Notes: generated from the letters alone by a model not told the origin. A DNA stretch of 64,000 nucleotides from an uncultured Oscillospiraceae bacterium (GCA_910587335.1 CAJUMG010000002.1:1-64000), one strand, 5' to 3'; shown: positions 41,076-51,040, counted from the stretch's first letter. Made by a program: numbers and translations.

Positions 41076-42098
41076 TCATAATACTTTAAGTAACTGCATA
41101 TTAAAATCTATATCTAAAAATTTTATTGTATTTAGGGATGTTGCCCATTCCTCTATCAATTCGGACTTCCATTCATCTAGATATCTAATGTTATTTTTAA
41201 TGGTTTTGTTCCTTAATAGAATTAACTTATTTAAAATTGCTTCATTATACTCCAACAATCTTTTTAGATCATATCCTTTGATATAACCTTTTTCATTTAA
41301 GAAAATCAATCTGTTTTTCATCATTATTTTTTGATCTACTAAGTTGTGAATTAATCTCATATCTTTTGCTTTACTTAAAAATTGTTCTAAAGTTTTGTCG
41401 TAATACGATATGCCAAACCAATATTTTTTATCATCTATTAAATTAAATCGTTTATTACTATCCTGGGAAGATAAATAATCAATTACTTTTTTCTTAAATT
41501 TTTCAACATCAAATTTATATGTATAATCTATATCGTATTTTATTAATGTAATATTTTTTGCATATTTATTTGTTTCGACTTCAGATGCTATCCCTTTTTT
41601 AAAGTCACAAAAATTTATTTCTATTTTTCTATAAAAACCATCAATAAAACCAGCAGCAAAAAATTTATGACTTGACATATTATAACCATAAATTAAAATG
41701 ACATCATCAAAATTCTCATTATTATATTTTTTGCTCTCTGGAATATAATAATGATTCATCCATCCAACAAAATAATAATTTAAATCTAGTAGTTGAATGA
41801 CATATTTAAGGACATTAGATTCTTGAAATAGAATTTCCTTATTAATACATCTAACATAAAAAAAGGGACAGTAAATATATAATGGCAAAAATCTCAAGCC
41901 TACCTCCAAATCATACAAAGATCCTGTCATTTCGTGCAGGATATTACTTTTATTTATGTTTTGGTAATAGACCATCTGAAAAAAATTGGAATAAATAAAG
42001 TCTTCAGTATTCGGATAGGATTCTAAAATACCCAATGTATTTGCAATCCCTGCATATGATGTAATCTGTGGATCTGTAAAGGGTAACATTTTTTGCAT
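41076..42098 (-). CDS. uncharacterised protein, possibly BtrH/C39-like, of AT-rich island
   Basis: 340 residues, Tyr/Asn/Lys/Ile-rich, base composition far more AT-rich than the surroundings. Pattern of an N-terminal region with YAGIANTLGILESYP, a central DDVILIYGYNMSSHKFFAAG followed by INFCDFKKG, and a charged helical C-terminal half. The middle recalls C39-peptidase-like / BtrH-type proteins found in peptide and aminoglycoside natural-product clusters, but the usual N-terminal Cys is not obvious; tentative. AAGGATG precedes the ATG at 42098. It is the only intact gene of the island. Confidence 0.5.
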   Translation of the reverse strand: MQKMLPFTDPQITSYAGIANTLGILESYPNTEDFIYSNFFQMVYYQNINKSNILHEMTGSLYDLEVGLRFLPLYIYCPFFYVRCINKEILFQESNVLKYVIQLLDLNYYFVGWMNHYYIPESKKYNNENFDDVILIYGYNMSSHKFFAAGFIDGFYRKIEINFCDFKKGIASEVETNKYAKNITLIKYDIDYTYKFDVEKFKKKVIDYLSSQDSNKRFNLIDDKKYWFGISYYDKTLEQFLSKAKDMRLIHNLVDQKIMMKNRLIFLNEKGYIKGYDLKRLLEYNEAILNKLILLRNKTIKNNIRYLDEWKSELIEEWATSLNTIKFLDIDFNMQLLKVL

Positions 42099-42618
42099 TT
42101 AAATTCATCCTTATTGTAGAGTAGTAGTTTTTATAGCCCCTCTCCAAGGGCTGTATTATTTTAAAAGATATTGCAAATCTCTCAGAAGCCAGTCTTTCCG
42201 CTGCAGGTGTTTCAGAAGGATTCTGTCCAACTTATTAAAGTACTTTAATTCTTCATCCAATGCTGCTTAATCGTATTTAAATATAACTTATCCCTTTTGC
42301 TACTTGGATGATAAGGGTAATATACTTCTTTGTCGTATAATCTAGTACTTCTACCATTGTGTACGAATAAGTATACACCTATTTTTTATGCAATATTGCT
42401 TTTATCTTCGTAAATTCCAATATATTGCTGAAATTTATCACAACGATACAGGTGATCAAAGATGAAGTATATTATTGACTTGAAAAGGTTATATACCTAT
42501 ATAAATAGATACTGTAATTGCGCTGATCATGGTCAAAATGCTGGTTTAAGAATAACGCAGAATATGGTTTAATAAAAATTCCCTTAATCCGTATGATCAT
42601 AAATGACAATAAAATTTT
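42099..42618 (-). other. degenerate AT-rich stretch with short frame fragments
   Basis: On the minus strand there are broken pieces: a frame continuing the ABC gene after its TGA (ILLSFMIIRIKGIFIKPYSA), a piece near 42370-42270 (YDKEVYYPYHPSSKRDKLYL) and one near 42270-42165 (DEELKYFNKLDRILLKHLQR). None has a start with ribosome site. I read this as decayed coding DNA of the same island. Confidence 0.4.
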
Positions 42619-43047
42619 TCAAAGAATATTAAAAGCACTTTCTATCAATCCAAATCCTGAACCATTTGCATAAAGAAAGCGTTCCGCTTTCGTTTTTGTA
42701 TCTAAATAGTCAGCGCTTTCTAGTTTCTGTAAATCACTATCAGCTATATTAGAAGTCAAATCAATTTGAAATTTGTAATACACGATCATTTTAGATACAA
42801 ACATTTTTCCTTGTAGATATGTTGAACAAAGATTAGCGCATAAAATAGATAATAAAAATATAACTAGATAAAGTAAAAGTGTCGTTATACTTTGTTTTTC
42901 CATCAATTCATCAATGATAAATTTAGGCATAATGATAGCAATTAATGGCGTTATAGCTGTAGTAAACTGATAAATCAACGCATAAAGAATGTAAATCTTG
43001 TTATACTTATATACACATTTTAGTAAGAATTTTATAGATTTGAACAT
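42619..43047 (-). pseudogene. ABC exporter, N-terminal membrane part only
   Basis: 142 codons from ATG 43047 (AGGAGT upstream) to TGA 42619. Begins with a membrane domain typical of peptide exporters: AIIMPKFIIDELMEKQSITT is the classic end of helix 1/start of the first loop, then another long helix and the intracellular loop SDLQKLESADYLDTKTKAER. Frame breaks after ESAFNIL; no nucleotide-binding domain follows. A remnant of a roughly 600-residue exporter, as found in RiPP or lantibiotic clusters. Confidence 0.65.
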
Positions 43048-43112
43048 ATATGAAATTACTCCTATCTCTATAAATTTGAAAACGGAAATATAAAACAACT
43101 GAGTTGATCGTA

Positions 43113-43544
43113 TTAGTGCTTAGTATAATTTCTTTTGATTTCTCTGGGTAGACACCAAAAGGCTGTATCGTTGAATGTTGGAATAAGCATATTATAAAAA
43201 TTTGCAAGTTTCTCATCAGATTTAGCGGCATTTAAAAAAGCATCTGAGTGATATGTTATCGGGATCAAATTTAGCACTCTTTGTTTTCGATAGTGCAAAG
43301 GATCAGTTAAATTGAACAAAAAACTGTCAAACTGATAAAAACTATCACAAATTAAATAATAATGAAGGAGGTGCGATCATTGCCTGAGAACCAATTAAAA
43401 TAATATCTTTTCCAAGCATTTCGATTTTCTTAATTAATTGATTTATGGCTAATGCAGTATCACTACCTTTTACTTCTACAGTAGAGTTGTATCCAAAAGG
43501 AAAGGCTGCATCTGCACCAAATAAATAGGAAGACGCTTCTGTAC
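43113..43544 (-). pseudogene. unidentified gene remnant of the AT-rich island
   Basis: Two frame pieces that belong together: 43544-43345 (EASSYLFGADAAFPFGYNST, KKIEMLGKDIILIGSQAMIA) and, after a frameshift near 43345, about 43340-43113 (DPLHYRKQRVLNLIPITYHS, ending PREIKRNYTKH). The layout (GKDIILIGSQ... then NLIPITYHSDAFLNAAKSDE) suggests a nucleotide- or metabolite-handling enzyme, but I cannot name it. No intact start. Confidence 0.4.
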
Positions 43545-43702
43545 CTATTATCCAGTATGTCTACTTCACAACCATGAAGTTCTAAATAGGAGGCAATGTA
43601 ACCTATTCCTAAATTAGCTACATTAAAACCGCTGTCAATGTACTTATGCTGGTAAAAAACATCATCGATTACATACCGTGGATTAATTAAACAAATTCTT
43701 AT
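43545..43702 (-). pseudogene. N-terminal fragment of a B12-binding radical SAM protein
   Basis: About 52 codons: IRICLINPRYVIDDVFYQHK, then SGFNVANLGIGYIASYLELH and GCEVDIL. LINP...LGIGYIASYLExHGxEVDIL is the start of cobalamin-binding domains in class B radical SAM enzymes. AGAGGA lies 8 bases upstream of an ATA at 43702 where ATG is expected. At GGATAAT the sequence jumps into the next remnant, so the catalytic part was deleted. Confidence 0.55.
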
Positions 43703-43937
43703 TGTAAATTCCTCTAAAAATATTTCATATTTTTAATTATTTATATATAAATTTCTATTTTTCTATATTATATAACTAGATAAGAAATAATTCAATCGCA
43801 TATTTAACCATAATTTGGTAAAAGTTTCAAGCGATTTATACGAATATCCACATATATATATAATATTAAATAGATATTTTGCTTGGATTATAACTGTAAG
43901 CGTACCCCCTCCTTCCATGCTACAATAAAGCTGTATT
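43703..43937. other. AT-rich non-coding stretch
   Basis: About 230 bases, very AT-rich (many TATATA runs), forming the right edge of the AT-rich island. No gene recognised; composition changes sharply near 43915. Confidence 0.5.
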
Positions 43938-44175
43938 TCAGCCCTTGGATTTGGCGGCGATCTTTTCTTCCACCTGCCGCATAGCCGCCTCAAAGAGGTT
44001 AGCGGGCTGGGGGGCCTGTTTGCTCGTCGTTTTGCGGGCAGCGGGCTTTTTCATCGCGGGGGCGGTTACGGTCTCCGGCTGGCTTTCGGCGGCTTTTTCT
44101 TCCGCCGCGGGTTCTGTGGGTTTCTCTGCGGGAAGAGGGGCGGGTTTCGGCTCTGCTTTCTGCTGGATGGAATCC
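43938..44175 (-). pseudogene. C-terminal Ala/Pro/Lys-rich remnant of a conjugative-element protein
   Basis: On the minus strand the frame reads a low-complexity EKPTEPAAEEKAAESQPE region, PAMKKPAARKTTSKQ, and ends NLFEAAMRQVEEKIAAKSKG then TAA. This kind of tail is common on ICE-borne proteins. GC-rich, unlike the island beside it. No start in reach. Confidence 0.4.
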
Positions 44176-44234
44176 GACCGGTTTGTCACCAAGGCCCGGA
44201 ATATCCTGGAGCGAGTGAGATTCACTCCCACAGC

Positions 44235-44590
44235 TCCATGCCGGCAAAGCTTTCCAGTATTGGCGATGCGGACCAAAGGGCCACCCGCCTGTACCCTGTC
44301 ATGGAGAGATTGGATCAGTATTTCCCCGAAGTCACCGCCCGTATCTCTGGCGGCGGGACATTCCTGCCCGTCCACTCCGGCGATGTGCTGGAGGGAGTCC
44401 CAAGGGGTTCCCCGACTGGTGGAGCGGCACACTGTACGCCCGTCTCTACGGCATAGATAATAAGACCGCCTACCGCCAGCTTTGCGACCAAGTAAAAGGC
44501 ATTATCACAATACCCCCCCAAACTCCCGCCGCAAAGCTGGCGTCCCTGGCCCTGGTCATGATGTTGATTATGACCTTCCAGATTTATTGA
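44235..44590 (+). pseudogene. frameshifted mobile-element protein remnant
   Basis: In the plus strand PVMERLDQYFPEVTARISGG and TFLPVHSGDVLEGVP read well, then the frame shifts near 44402 and continues WWSGTLYARLYGIDNKTAYR and LCDQVKG. Looks like one damaged reading frame of a conjugative or integrated element. Family not identified. 44591-44874 shows no gene. Confidence 0.4.
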
Positions 44591-44874
44591 CCCTTTCAGA
44601 TCACCAGAAGCAGTATTAAAAATAAAGTCAGGTCCAGGCTCATAAAGCCATTGCTTTCTGCCATGCCGCTGGTACAATCCTCTTTTTACCGGGGCCAGGA
44701 TGGGGGATGTTCCTCGGTAAGAAATTTTTTCGCAAAAAAATTTGGGCCTGCAACGAAATTGCAACGACCCAAATGAGCATGAATATGGTGTTGTTTTTAT
44801 ACAATCCCGTTGCAGCTCTCCCTTACAAACCGAAAAACGCCAACTGCAACGAGATTCCGAGAAAAAGCCAAAAA

Positions 44875-44909
44875 GAAAATCCGCAAAGCCTTTCGCCATG
44901 CGGATTTTT
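44875..44909 (-). terminator. terminator of the tRNA-fMet gene
   Basis: AAAATCCGCA (minus strand, 44909 downwards) pairs with TGCGGATTTT; follows the tRNA CCA end by 3 bases. Confidence 0.8.
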
Positions 44910-44912
44910 TGA

Positions 44913-44989
<77 letters not shown>

Positions 44990-45017
44990 ATATAAACACA
45001 GTTTAAACTGCCTTTCT

Positions 45018-45046
45018 ACTATACTACAGCTTTCTCTGTTTGTCAA
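45018..45046 (-). promoter_or_regulatory. promoter of the tRNA-fMet gene
   Basis: On the minus strand a perfect TTGACA (45046-45041), 17-base spacer and TATAGT (45023-45018), about 30 bases before the tRNA. Confidence 0.8.
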
Positions 45047-45149
45047 GTATTATTCACAAGCTTTCTCCAATTTTCTTTCGAACAACAAAGAAAAGACCGC
45101 GATACCAATCTAACAATAGCCTATCTTGCCAGAGGAACCGCCTTTTAAA

Positions 45150-45398
45150 TCAGGGCTGCTCCTGAGCGGAATCCGGACAAGCTTTGCCAAATACCGCTCG
45201 AAGCCGCTGCGCCATTTCTTTCCGCCGGCGCTGGGTCTCCTCCGGATCAATCTGCCATTCTCCGGCATTCTGGAACAGGCAATCTCCCTCTTTGATCTGG
45301 GGAGGCAACTCCGATAAACTCCGCTGCATCCAGGACCCGTCCGGTCCTTCCAAAATCGCCTGTCCTTCTTCAACCCGGTCAACGCTCCAGTAGACCAT
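45150..45398 (-). CDS. DUF3006 domain-containing protein
   Basis: 82 residues. DUF3006 pattern: starts WSVDRVEEGQAILEG, middle LPPQIKEGDCLFQNAGEWQI, then an Arg-rich helix (EETQRRRKEMAQRLRAVFG). These small proteins are usually encoded right after ComEC-like metallo-hydrolases, as here, where its ATG overlaps the previous stop by one base (TGATG). Function unknown. Confidence 0.85.
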   Translation of the reverse strand: MVYWSVDRVEEGQAILEGPDGSWMQRSLSELPPQIKEGDCLFQNAGEWQIDPEETQRRRKEMAQRLRAVFGKACPDSAQEQP

Positions 45399-46387
45399 CA
45401 GCCCGCCTCCCTTTCCGTTTGGACTGTAATATCCTTTCCGTCGGTGGAAAAAACCACCGACCCTTCCAAATCGGTGCGGTATACCGTGACATTCCGCTGA
45501 GAAAAGCTGGCCATAATCTCTTTATGGGGATGTCCGTAATCATTGCCCTCTCCACAGGATATGGCCGCAATTTTGGGAGATACTGCATCTAAAAATGCTT
45601 CGCTGGACGATGTGCTGCTGCCGTGATGTCCCGCCTTCAGCACATCCGCCCGCAAATCGGCTCCCACACGGATCAGATCCTGCTCCACCCGCTTTTCCGC
45701 GTCGCCGGTAAACAAAAAGGAGGTCTCCCCGCTGTCCAAGCGGCACACGACTGAATAATCGTTCAAATCCTCATAGTCGTCTACAGGGGACAGCACGGTC
45801 AGAAACACTTCCCCACCCAGATCATAGACAAGGCCCGGCTGTGCCGCGGTGGCCGAAATGCTTTGCTTTTCAATCGCCTCCATCAGCCGCCGGAACACTG
45901 CCGTTGTGGGAACCATATCGTCAGTCAGCCGCGGCATGAGAATTTCGCTGGCCGAAAACTGCTCCAGCACCTGCGCCAAACCGCCAATATGGTCCGCATG
46001 GGGATGGGTCGCAATGACCAGATCCAGCCTTTCCACCCCGGCGGACTTCAGATAATCGCAGACCGTTTGTCCTTGGTCCCGCTCCCCGGCATCAATCAGC
46101 ACCGTTTTGTCCCCTGTCTGAATCAGAATACTGTCACCCTGCCCCACATCAATCATGTGGACCGCCGCTGTTTGCTCCCCATCCAGCTGGACAGCCGGAC
46201 TATACGGTTCTTCCACACCAAGGATATCGCTCCAGCTGGGCATGTCAAAGGGAAGCCAGCCCATTTCGCTCATGGTCATCAGGGTGAAAAGCGCCATGAC
46301 CAGCACTGCCACCGTCAAAAATAGCCAGGTCGGCATTCGGTCAACCAGCTGTTGAATGATACGGATACCGCTTTTTCTGTTGCTCAT
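45398..46387 (-). CDS. ComEC/Rec2-like MBL-fold hydrolase
   Basis: 329 residues. One N-terminal membrane helix (MPTWLFLTVAVLVMALFTLM), then a metallo-beta-lactamase domain: MIDVGQGDSILIQTGDKTVL, THPHADHIGG (metal ligands), FLFTGDAE, LKAGHHGSSTSSS. This stand-alone version lacks the ComEC channel, so it is more likely an extracellular nuclease or phosphodiesterase than part of DNA uptake. Its ATG overlaps the YgiQ stop (ATGA). Confidence 0.88.
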   Translation of the reverse strand: MSNRKSGIRIIQQLVDRMPTWLFLTVAVLVMALFTLMTMSEMGWLPFDMPSWSDILGVEEPYSPAVQLDGEQTAAVHMIDVGQGDSILIQTGDKTVLIDAGERDQGQTVCDYLKSAGVERLDLVIATHPHADHIGGLAQVLEQFSASEILMPRLTDDMVPTTAVFRRLMEAIEKQSISATAAQPGLVYDLGGEVFLTVLSPVDDYEDLNDYSVVCRLDSGETSFLFTGDAEKRVEQDLIRVGADLRADVLKAGHHGSSTSSSEAFLDAVSPKIAAISCGEGNDYGHPHKEIMASFSQRNVTVYRTDLEGSVVFSTDGKDITVQTEREAG

Positions 46388-48309
46388 CTTTTTGTTTTCC
46401 CCCTCTTGCCGCTGCTTCTTCCGCCGGATCCTTTTCCCTGTCCTCGGCCCGATTTTGCGCCCAAAGCCGTTCTGCCAGATGCCGCGCCCCTCGGCTGCGG
46501 CTTTTTCTCCGCCCGCTGGCCAGAAGCCGGAACCAAACAATCCGGTCCCGAACCGATTAAATCCCGGCGGCCCGCCGCTTCCAGCGCTTCAATCACCTGA
46601 CCGCGCATTTCCGGCCGGTAATATTGCAGCAGCGCCCGCTGCATCGCCTTTTCCTTTTGGCTTTTTGGCACAAATACCGTCTTGCCGGTAAACGGATCCA
46701 GCCCCGTGTAAAACATGCAGGTGGATACTGTCCCCGGCGTCGGATAGAAATCCTGCACCTGCTCCGGCCGGATCCGGTTTTTCTTTAGATATAGCGCCAG
46801 CTGTACCGCGTCTTTTAAGGTGGAGCCGGGATGGGAGGACATCAGATAAGGTACCAGATATTGCTCCTTCCCGGCCCTCTCGGTCATCTGGTAAAATTTC
46901 TTCACAAACCGGCTGTAGGCTTCGATATGCGGCTTGCCCATCTTGTCCAGCACCGCCGCGGAGCAATGCTCCGGCGCCACCCGCAGCTGTCCGCTGATAT
47001 GGTGCTCCACCAGCTCCCGGAAGAAGGAATCGTCTTTGTCCTCCAGCAGATAGTCAAACCGGATCCCCGAACGGATGAATACCCGCTTGACCCCAGGCAA
47101 CGCCCGCAGCTTTCGCAAAATCCCCAGATACTCCTGATGATCTGCCACCAGATTTTTGCAAGGGGAGGGTGCTAGACACTTGCGTCCCCGGCACACCCCG
47201 TTTTTTAGCTGCTGCTGGCAGGAAGGACGGCGAAAATTGGCGGTTGGCCCGCCAACGTCGTGGATATATCCTTTAAAGCGGGGGCTTTTGATCATCTCCC
47301 GCGCCTCCGCCAGGATAGATTCTTCACTGCGGCAGGTGACCTGCCGGCCCTGATGGGTAGCGATGGAGCAAAAATTACACGCGCCAAAGCATCCCCGGTT
47401 GTGCATAATGGAAAATTCCATCTCCCCAAACCCAGGGATCCCACCCTTCTGCTCATAGGATGGATGGTAGTTTCGCTGAAAAGGCAAAGACCAGACCCAA
47501 TCCAACTCCTTTTGGGTAAGCGGCGGCATCGGCGGATTCTGCACCAAAAACCGTTCGCCATGCTTTTGAATAATGGTTTTTCCGTATACGGAATCGTGCT
47601 CTTCATACTGAATCTTAAACGCCCGGGCATAGGCTTCCTTATCCTGTGCCGCCTTTTCAAAAGAGGCGCAGGATACCGCTCCCGGGATGGCCGGCGCCTC
47701 GCTTGTCAGATAGCAGCATCCCCGAATATCGGTCAAAGCCTGCACCGGCTCCCCAGCCGCCAGCCGCCGCACAATCTGGATGGTCTGGCGCTCCCCCATG
47801 CCATATATAAGCAGGTCTGCCCCAGCGTCCGCTAAAACCGAAGGGCGCACCCGATCGTCCCAGTAATCGTAATGGGCAAACCGCCGCAGCGACGCTTCCA
47901 ACCCGCCGATGATCACCGGAACCTCTGGACAAAGCCTTTTCAAAATCCGGCTGTAGACAATGGTGGGACGGTCCGGCCGGTATCCTGCCTTTCCGCCGGG
48001 ACTATAAGCGTCCTCGCTGCGCAGTCTCTTCGCAGCCGTGTAATGGGCCACCATCGAGTCGATGTTCCCGCCGGACACCATAAACCCCAGTCTGGGCCTG
48101 CCCAATGCCAGAAAGCTCTCCTCCCGCCGCCAATCCGGCTGGGCCAACACCCCTACCCGGAATCCCTGGGACTCGATCACCCGCGCGATAATCGCCGCGC
48201 CAAAGCTGGGGTGATCCACATACGCGTCAGCCGAGATCAGCACAAAATCCGGCCGGTCCCAGCCAAGAGCTTCCACATCCTTTTTGCAAATGGGCAAAAA
48301 ACCACTCAT
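46384..48309 (-). CDS. YgiQ family radical SAM protein
   Basis: 641 residues. N-terminal cobalamin-like domain (SADAYVDHPSFGAAIIARVI, MVSGGNIDSMVAHYT, IIGGLEASLRRFAHYDYW), then a radical SAM domain with CxxxCxxC in NRGCFGACNFCSIATHQG, a further Cys set in the insert (CRGRKCLAPSPCKNL), and a Lys/Arg/Gly-rich tail. UPF0313/YgiQ proteins are widespread; their reaction is unknown. Start ATG 48309. Confidence 0.92.
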   Translation of the reverse strand: MSGFLPICKKDVEALGWDRPDFVLISADAYVDHPSFGAAIIARVIESQGFRVGVLAQPDWRREESFLALGRPRLGFMVSGGNIDSMVAHYTAAKRLRSEDAYSPGGKAGYRPDRPTIVYSRILKRLCPEVPVIIGGLEASLRRFAHYDYWDDRVRPSVLADAGADLLIYGMGERQTIQIVRRLAAGEPVQALTDIRGCCYLTSEAPAIPGAVSCASFEKAAQDKEAYARAFKIQYEEHDSVYGKTIIQKHGERFLVQNPPMPPLTQKELDWVWSLPFQRNYHPSYEQKGGIPGFGEMEFSIMHNRGCFGACNFCSIATHQGRQVTCRSEESILAEAREMIKSPRFKGYIHDVGGPTANFRRPSCQQQLKNGVCRGRKCLAPSPCKNLVADHQEYLGILRKLRALPGVKRVFIRSGIRFDYLLEDKDDSFFRELVEHHISGQLRVAPEHCSAAVLDKMGKPHIEAYSRFVKKFYQMTERAGKEQYLVPYLMSSHPGSTLKDAVQLALYLKKNRIRPEQVQDFYPTPGTVSTCMFYTGLDPFTGKTVFVPKSQKEKAMQRALLQYYRPEMRGQVIEALEAAGRRDLIGSGPDCLVPASGQRAEKKPQPRGAASGRTALGAKSGRGQGKGSGGRSSGKRGKTKR

Positions 48310-48381
48310 TCTCTTTTCCTTTCCGCCAGGGCATTTGCCCAAAGCCGGCCATCCCTTTTTGGGGCGGACAGCGACAAACCC

Positions 48382-50916
48382 TTACTGCGCATCCGATGGC
48401 CCATTCCCATCCGATTGCATCTTCATCTCAATCCATTGCTGACGGCTGATCAGTACTTGCCGGGGCTTACTCCCCTCAAAGGGTCCCACAATTCCTCTGG
48501 CCTCCATCTCGTCAACGATTCGAGCCGCCCGGGCATAGCCCAGCTTCAGCTTACGCTGTAATAAAGAGGTGGACGCCTGGCCGGTTTCGATCACACATTC
48601 GATAGCCGCAGGCAGCATCTCATCCTCCGCGTCGAATCCACCGCCGCCAGAGCTGTTCGAACCGGATTTGCCCGTCGCTTCGGCCTGCCGTTCAATCTCC
48701 TCTAAAATTTCATCGTCATATTCGGCGGTCTGGGAACCCTTTATAAAGGATACCACCTTTTCTACCTCTTTATCGCTGACAAAGCATCCCTGAATACGAA
48801 TCGGTTTAGCCGCTCCCACCGGGAAGAACAGCATGTCCCCCTTACCCAGTAGCTTTTCCGCGCCGCCGGAATCCAGAATGGTCCGGGAATCCACCTGAGA
48901 GGACACCGCAAAAGCAATCCGGCTGGGAATATTGGCTTTGATGACGCCGGTGATTACGTCGACCGACGGCCGCTGTGTGGCGATAACCAGGTGCATACCC
49001 GCAGCCCGGGCCATCTGGGCCAGACGGCAGATAGCGTCCTCTACATCGTTTTGCGCGGCAATCATCAAGTCCGCCAGCTCGTCGATAATAATGACAATCT
49101 GCGGCATCTTGGTCAAATTCCGGTCCGGCTGTTCCTCGGCCAACCGGTTGTATCCGTTCACATCCCGGACACTGTTGTCCGCAAACAGCTTGTAACGGCC
49201 CAGCATCTCACTGACCGCCCAGTTTAAAGCGCCGGCCGCCTTGCGCGGATCGGTCACCACCGGCACCAACAGATGGGGAATGCCGTTGTAAACGCCCAGC
49301 TCCACCACCTTTGGGTCCACCATCAAAAGACGCACCTCTTCCGGCGACGCCTTGTAGAGAATGCTCATGATAATCGAGTTAATGCAGACCGACTTACCGG
49401 AACCGGTGGCGCCGGCGATGAGCATATGGGGCATTTTCGCAATGTCCGCCACACACACGCTGCCGCCAATATCCTTACCCAAACACATGGTAACCTTGCT
49501 CTTTGCCTCTCTAAACGGCTCCGAGTCCACAATATCCCGGATCGGCACGATGCTGGTCTGCCGGTTTGGCACCTCAATGCCCACCGCTGCCTTGTTGGGG
49601 ATCGGCGCTTCAATCCGTACCCCGCTGGTGGCCAGATTCAAAGCGATGTCATCCGCCAGGTTGGTGATTTTGCTGATCTTTACCCCCGCCGACGGCTGCA
49701 ATTCATACCGTGTCACCGACGGACCGCGGGCAATATCGATAATCCGCGTCTGCACTCCAAAGCTCGCCAGCGCGTCCACCAACAGCTGTGCATTGGCCTT
49801 TAGCTCCTCGCTCAGATCCTGCCCGTCCGGCTTCTCTCCCTCTTTCAGCAGATACACCGGCGGAAATATGTAGCTTTCGGTAGCCTGTAATTTTCCCGCA
49901 GCGTCCAGCTCATTTGCCATCTGCTCCTGGGGATCCGCCTGCTCCTCCGACCCAGTCTGGCTTTCTGCCAGCGCTTCCGCTGGCGGCGCTGCCTCTGTCA
50001 AAGGCTGTTTTTCTTTTGATTCGGCCAGAACATTTTGGGTGACCTTCCCCACCAAATCGTCCAGCAAAGGCTGCTCTTTCTCCGCCGGCTTTTTCTCCTC
50101 CGGTTCCCGGGAAAGCTTTCTTTCCTCCGGCCCGGCAGCCGCCTGGATCAGTTTTTCTTTGGCTCTTTTGACCTTTTCCTTCTCCTCTGGCGACTGTTCC
50201 CTAACCTGCACCGGATGAGGCGGCAGCGGTGCTTCGTCCAAGGGTATATCAATATTAAATTGCGGACGGCGGCGTTCCTCCACCCGCTCTACATAGGTCT
50301 CTCCTATCTTTTTTACCGGTTTATAAGCCGACCGAATCACATCCAGCAGCGTTGCGCCGGTAATGAGCATGATAAACGTAAAAATCAAAAGCAGAACGGT
50401 CACCGCCGCCGGCGTTTTTCCAAAGGACAGCAACGGCAGCCCAAAAAGCCCCGCCGCCAAACCGCCGCCCTTTAGCTTGGTGCCGCTTTCGTACAGATAA
50501 GCGGCCTTTTCCACAAAATTTTCCCCTTCTACAGGATTTTGGGAAAAGATCTGCGCCGCGCCGCAGCAAAGCGCCACCAGTACAAGAGTCTGCCATACCT
50601 TATGCCCCAGCGCGCCTATGGGCTTGTCCATTGCGGCCATAACAGCGATGTAAATCAGCGCCGGCGCAATCAAATAAGCGCACCAGCCAAACAGACCAAA
50701 GCAAAAGGTGTGCAGCCAGTTCCAAAATCCCTGCCCGGGAATCAGCGATACGGCCAGAAAGAAAATCCCCACCGCGAACAAAATCACCGCCCAAAGCTGC
50801 CGGCGGGACCTGGCCTGCTCCTGGGCCAGACGCTTTTCCTCCGCTGTCTGCCGGCCGGTTTTCTTTTTTGCAGTGGCAGGCTTTTTTTTCGCCGCCGTCT
50901 TTTTCTGTACTGCCAA
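48382..50916 (-). CDS. FtsK/SpoIIIE DNA translocase
   Basis: 844 residues. A basic Lys/Ala-rich N terminus, four membrane helices (about 38-190), a variable acidic linker (about 220-345), then the RecA-like motor (Walker A IAGATGSGKSVCINSI, IIDELADLM, ATQRPSVDVITGV) and the C-terminal gamma winged helix that reads KOPS/SRS sequences (LLQRKLKLGYARAARIVDEM). Moves chromosome DNA through division or sporulation septa. TTG start with GGGAGG 8 bases upstream. The neighbours TepA and YlzJ upstream match the spoIIIE locus of Bacillus. Confidence 0.93.
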   Translation of the reverse strand: MAVQKKTAAKKKPATAKKKTGRQTAEEKRLAQEQARSRRQLWAVILFAVGIFFLAVSLIPGQGFWNWLHTFCFGLFGWCAYLIAPALIYIAVMAAMDKPIGALGHKVWQTLVLVALCCGAAQIFSQNPVEGENFVEKAAYLYESGTKLKGGGLAAGLFGLPLLSFGKTPAAVTVLLLIFTFIMLITGATLLDVIRSAYKPVKKIGETYVERVEERRRPQFNIDIPLDEAPLPPHPVQVREQSPEEKEKVKRAKEKLIQAAAGPEERKLSREPEEKKPAEKEQPLLDDLVGKVTQNVLAESKEKQPLTEAAPPAEALAESQTGSEEQADPQEQMANELDAAGKLQATESYIFPPVYLLKEGEKPDGQDLSEELKANAQLLVDALASFGVQTRIIDIARGPSVTRYELQPSAGVKISKITNLADDIALNLATSGVRIEAPIPNKAAVGIEVPNRQTSIVPIRDIVDSEPFREAKSKVTMCLGKDIGGSVCVADIAKMPHMLIAGATGSGKSVCINSIIMSILYKASPEEVRLLMVDPKVVELGVYNGIPHLLVPVVTDPRKAAGALNWAVSEMLGRYKLFADNSVRDVNGYNRLAEEQPDRNLTKMPQIVIIIDELADLMIAAQNDVEDAICRLAQMARAAGMHLVIATQRPSVDVITGVIKANIPSRIAFAVSSQVDSRTILDSGGAEKLLGKGDMLFFPVGAAKPIRIQGCFVSDKEVEKVVSFIKGSQTAEYDDEILEEIERQAEATGKSGSNSSGGGGFDAEDEMLPAAIECVIETGQASTSLLQRKLKLGYARAARIVDEMEARGIVGPFEGSKPRQVLISRQQWIEMKMQSDGNGPSDAQ

Positions 50917-51040
50917 AGCTCTATCCTCCCTCTATTTTTCCGGATGCTAAAATGCTTTTTGCCTTATCGGAACGGCAGAGCCTTTTTGGGGGCTCCGCCG
51001 CCTGACAAAAGCCGGATCCATCCGAAAACCGTCGGACAAT

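Noticed and set aside
43945..44460. 171-codon plus-strand frame in the conjugative-element remnant
   Set aside because: Low-complexity Ala/Gly reading of the opposite-strand Pro/Ala-rich tail; no start signal.
50970..51010. Hairpin GGCGGAGCC/GGCTCTGCC as a terminator after uppP
   Set aside because: Stem is plausible but no T tract follows on the minus strand.
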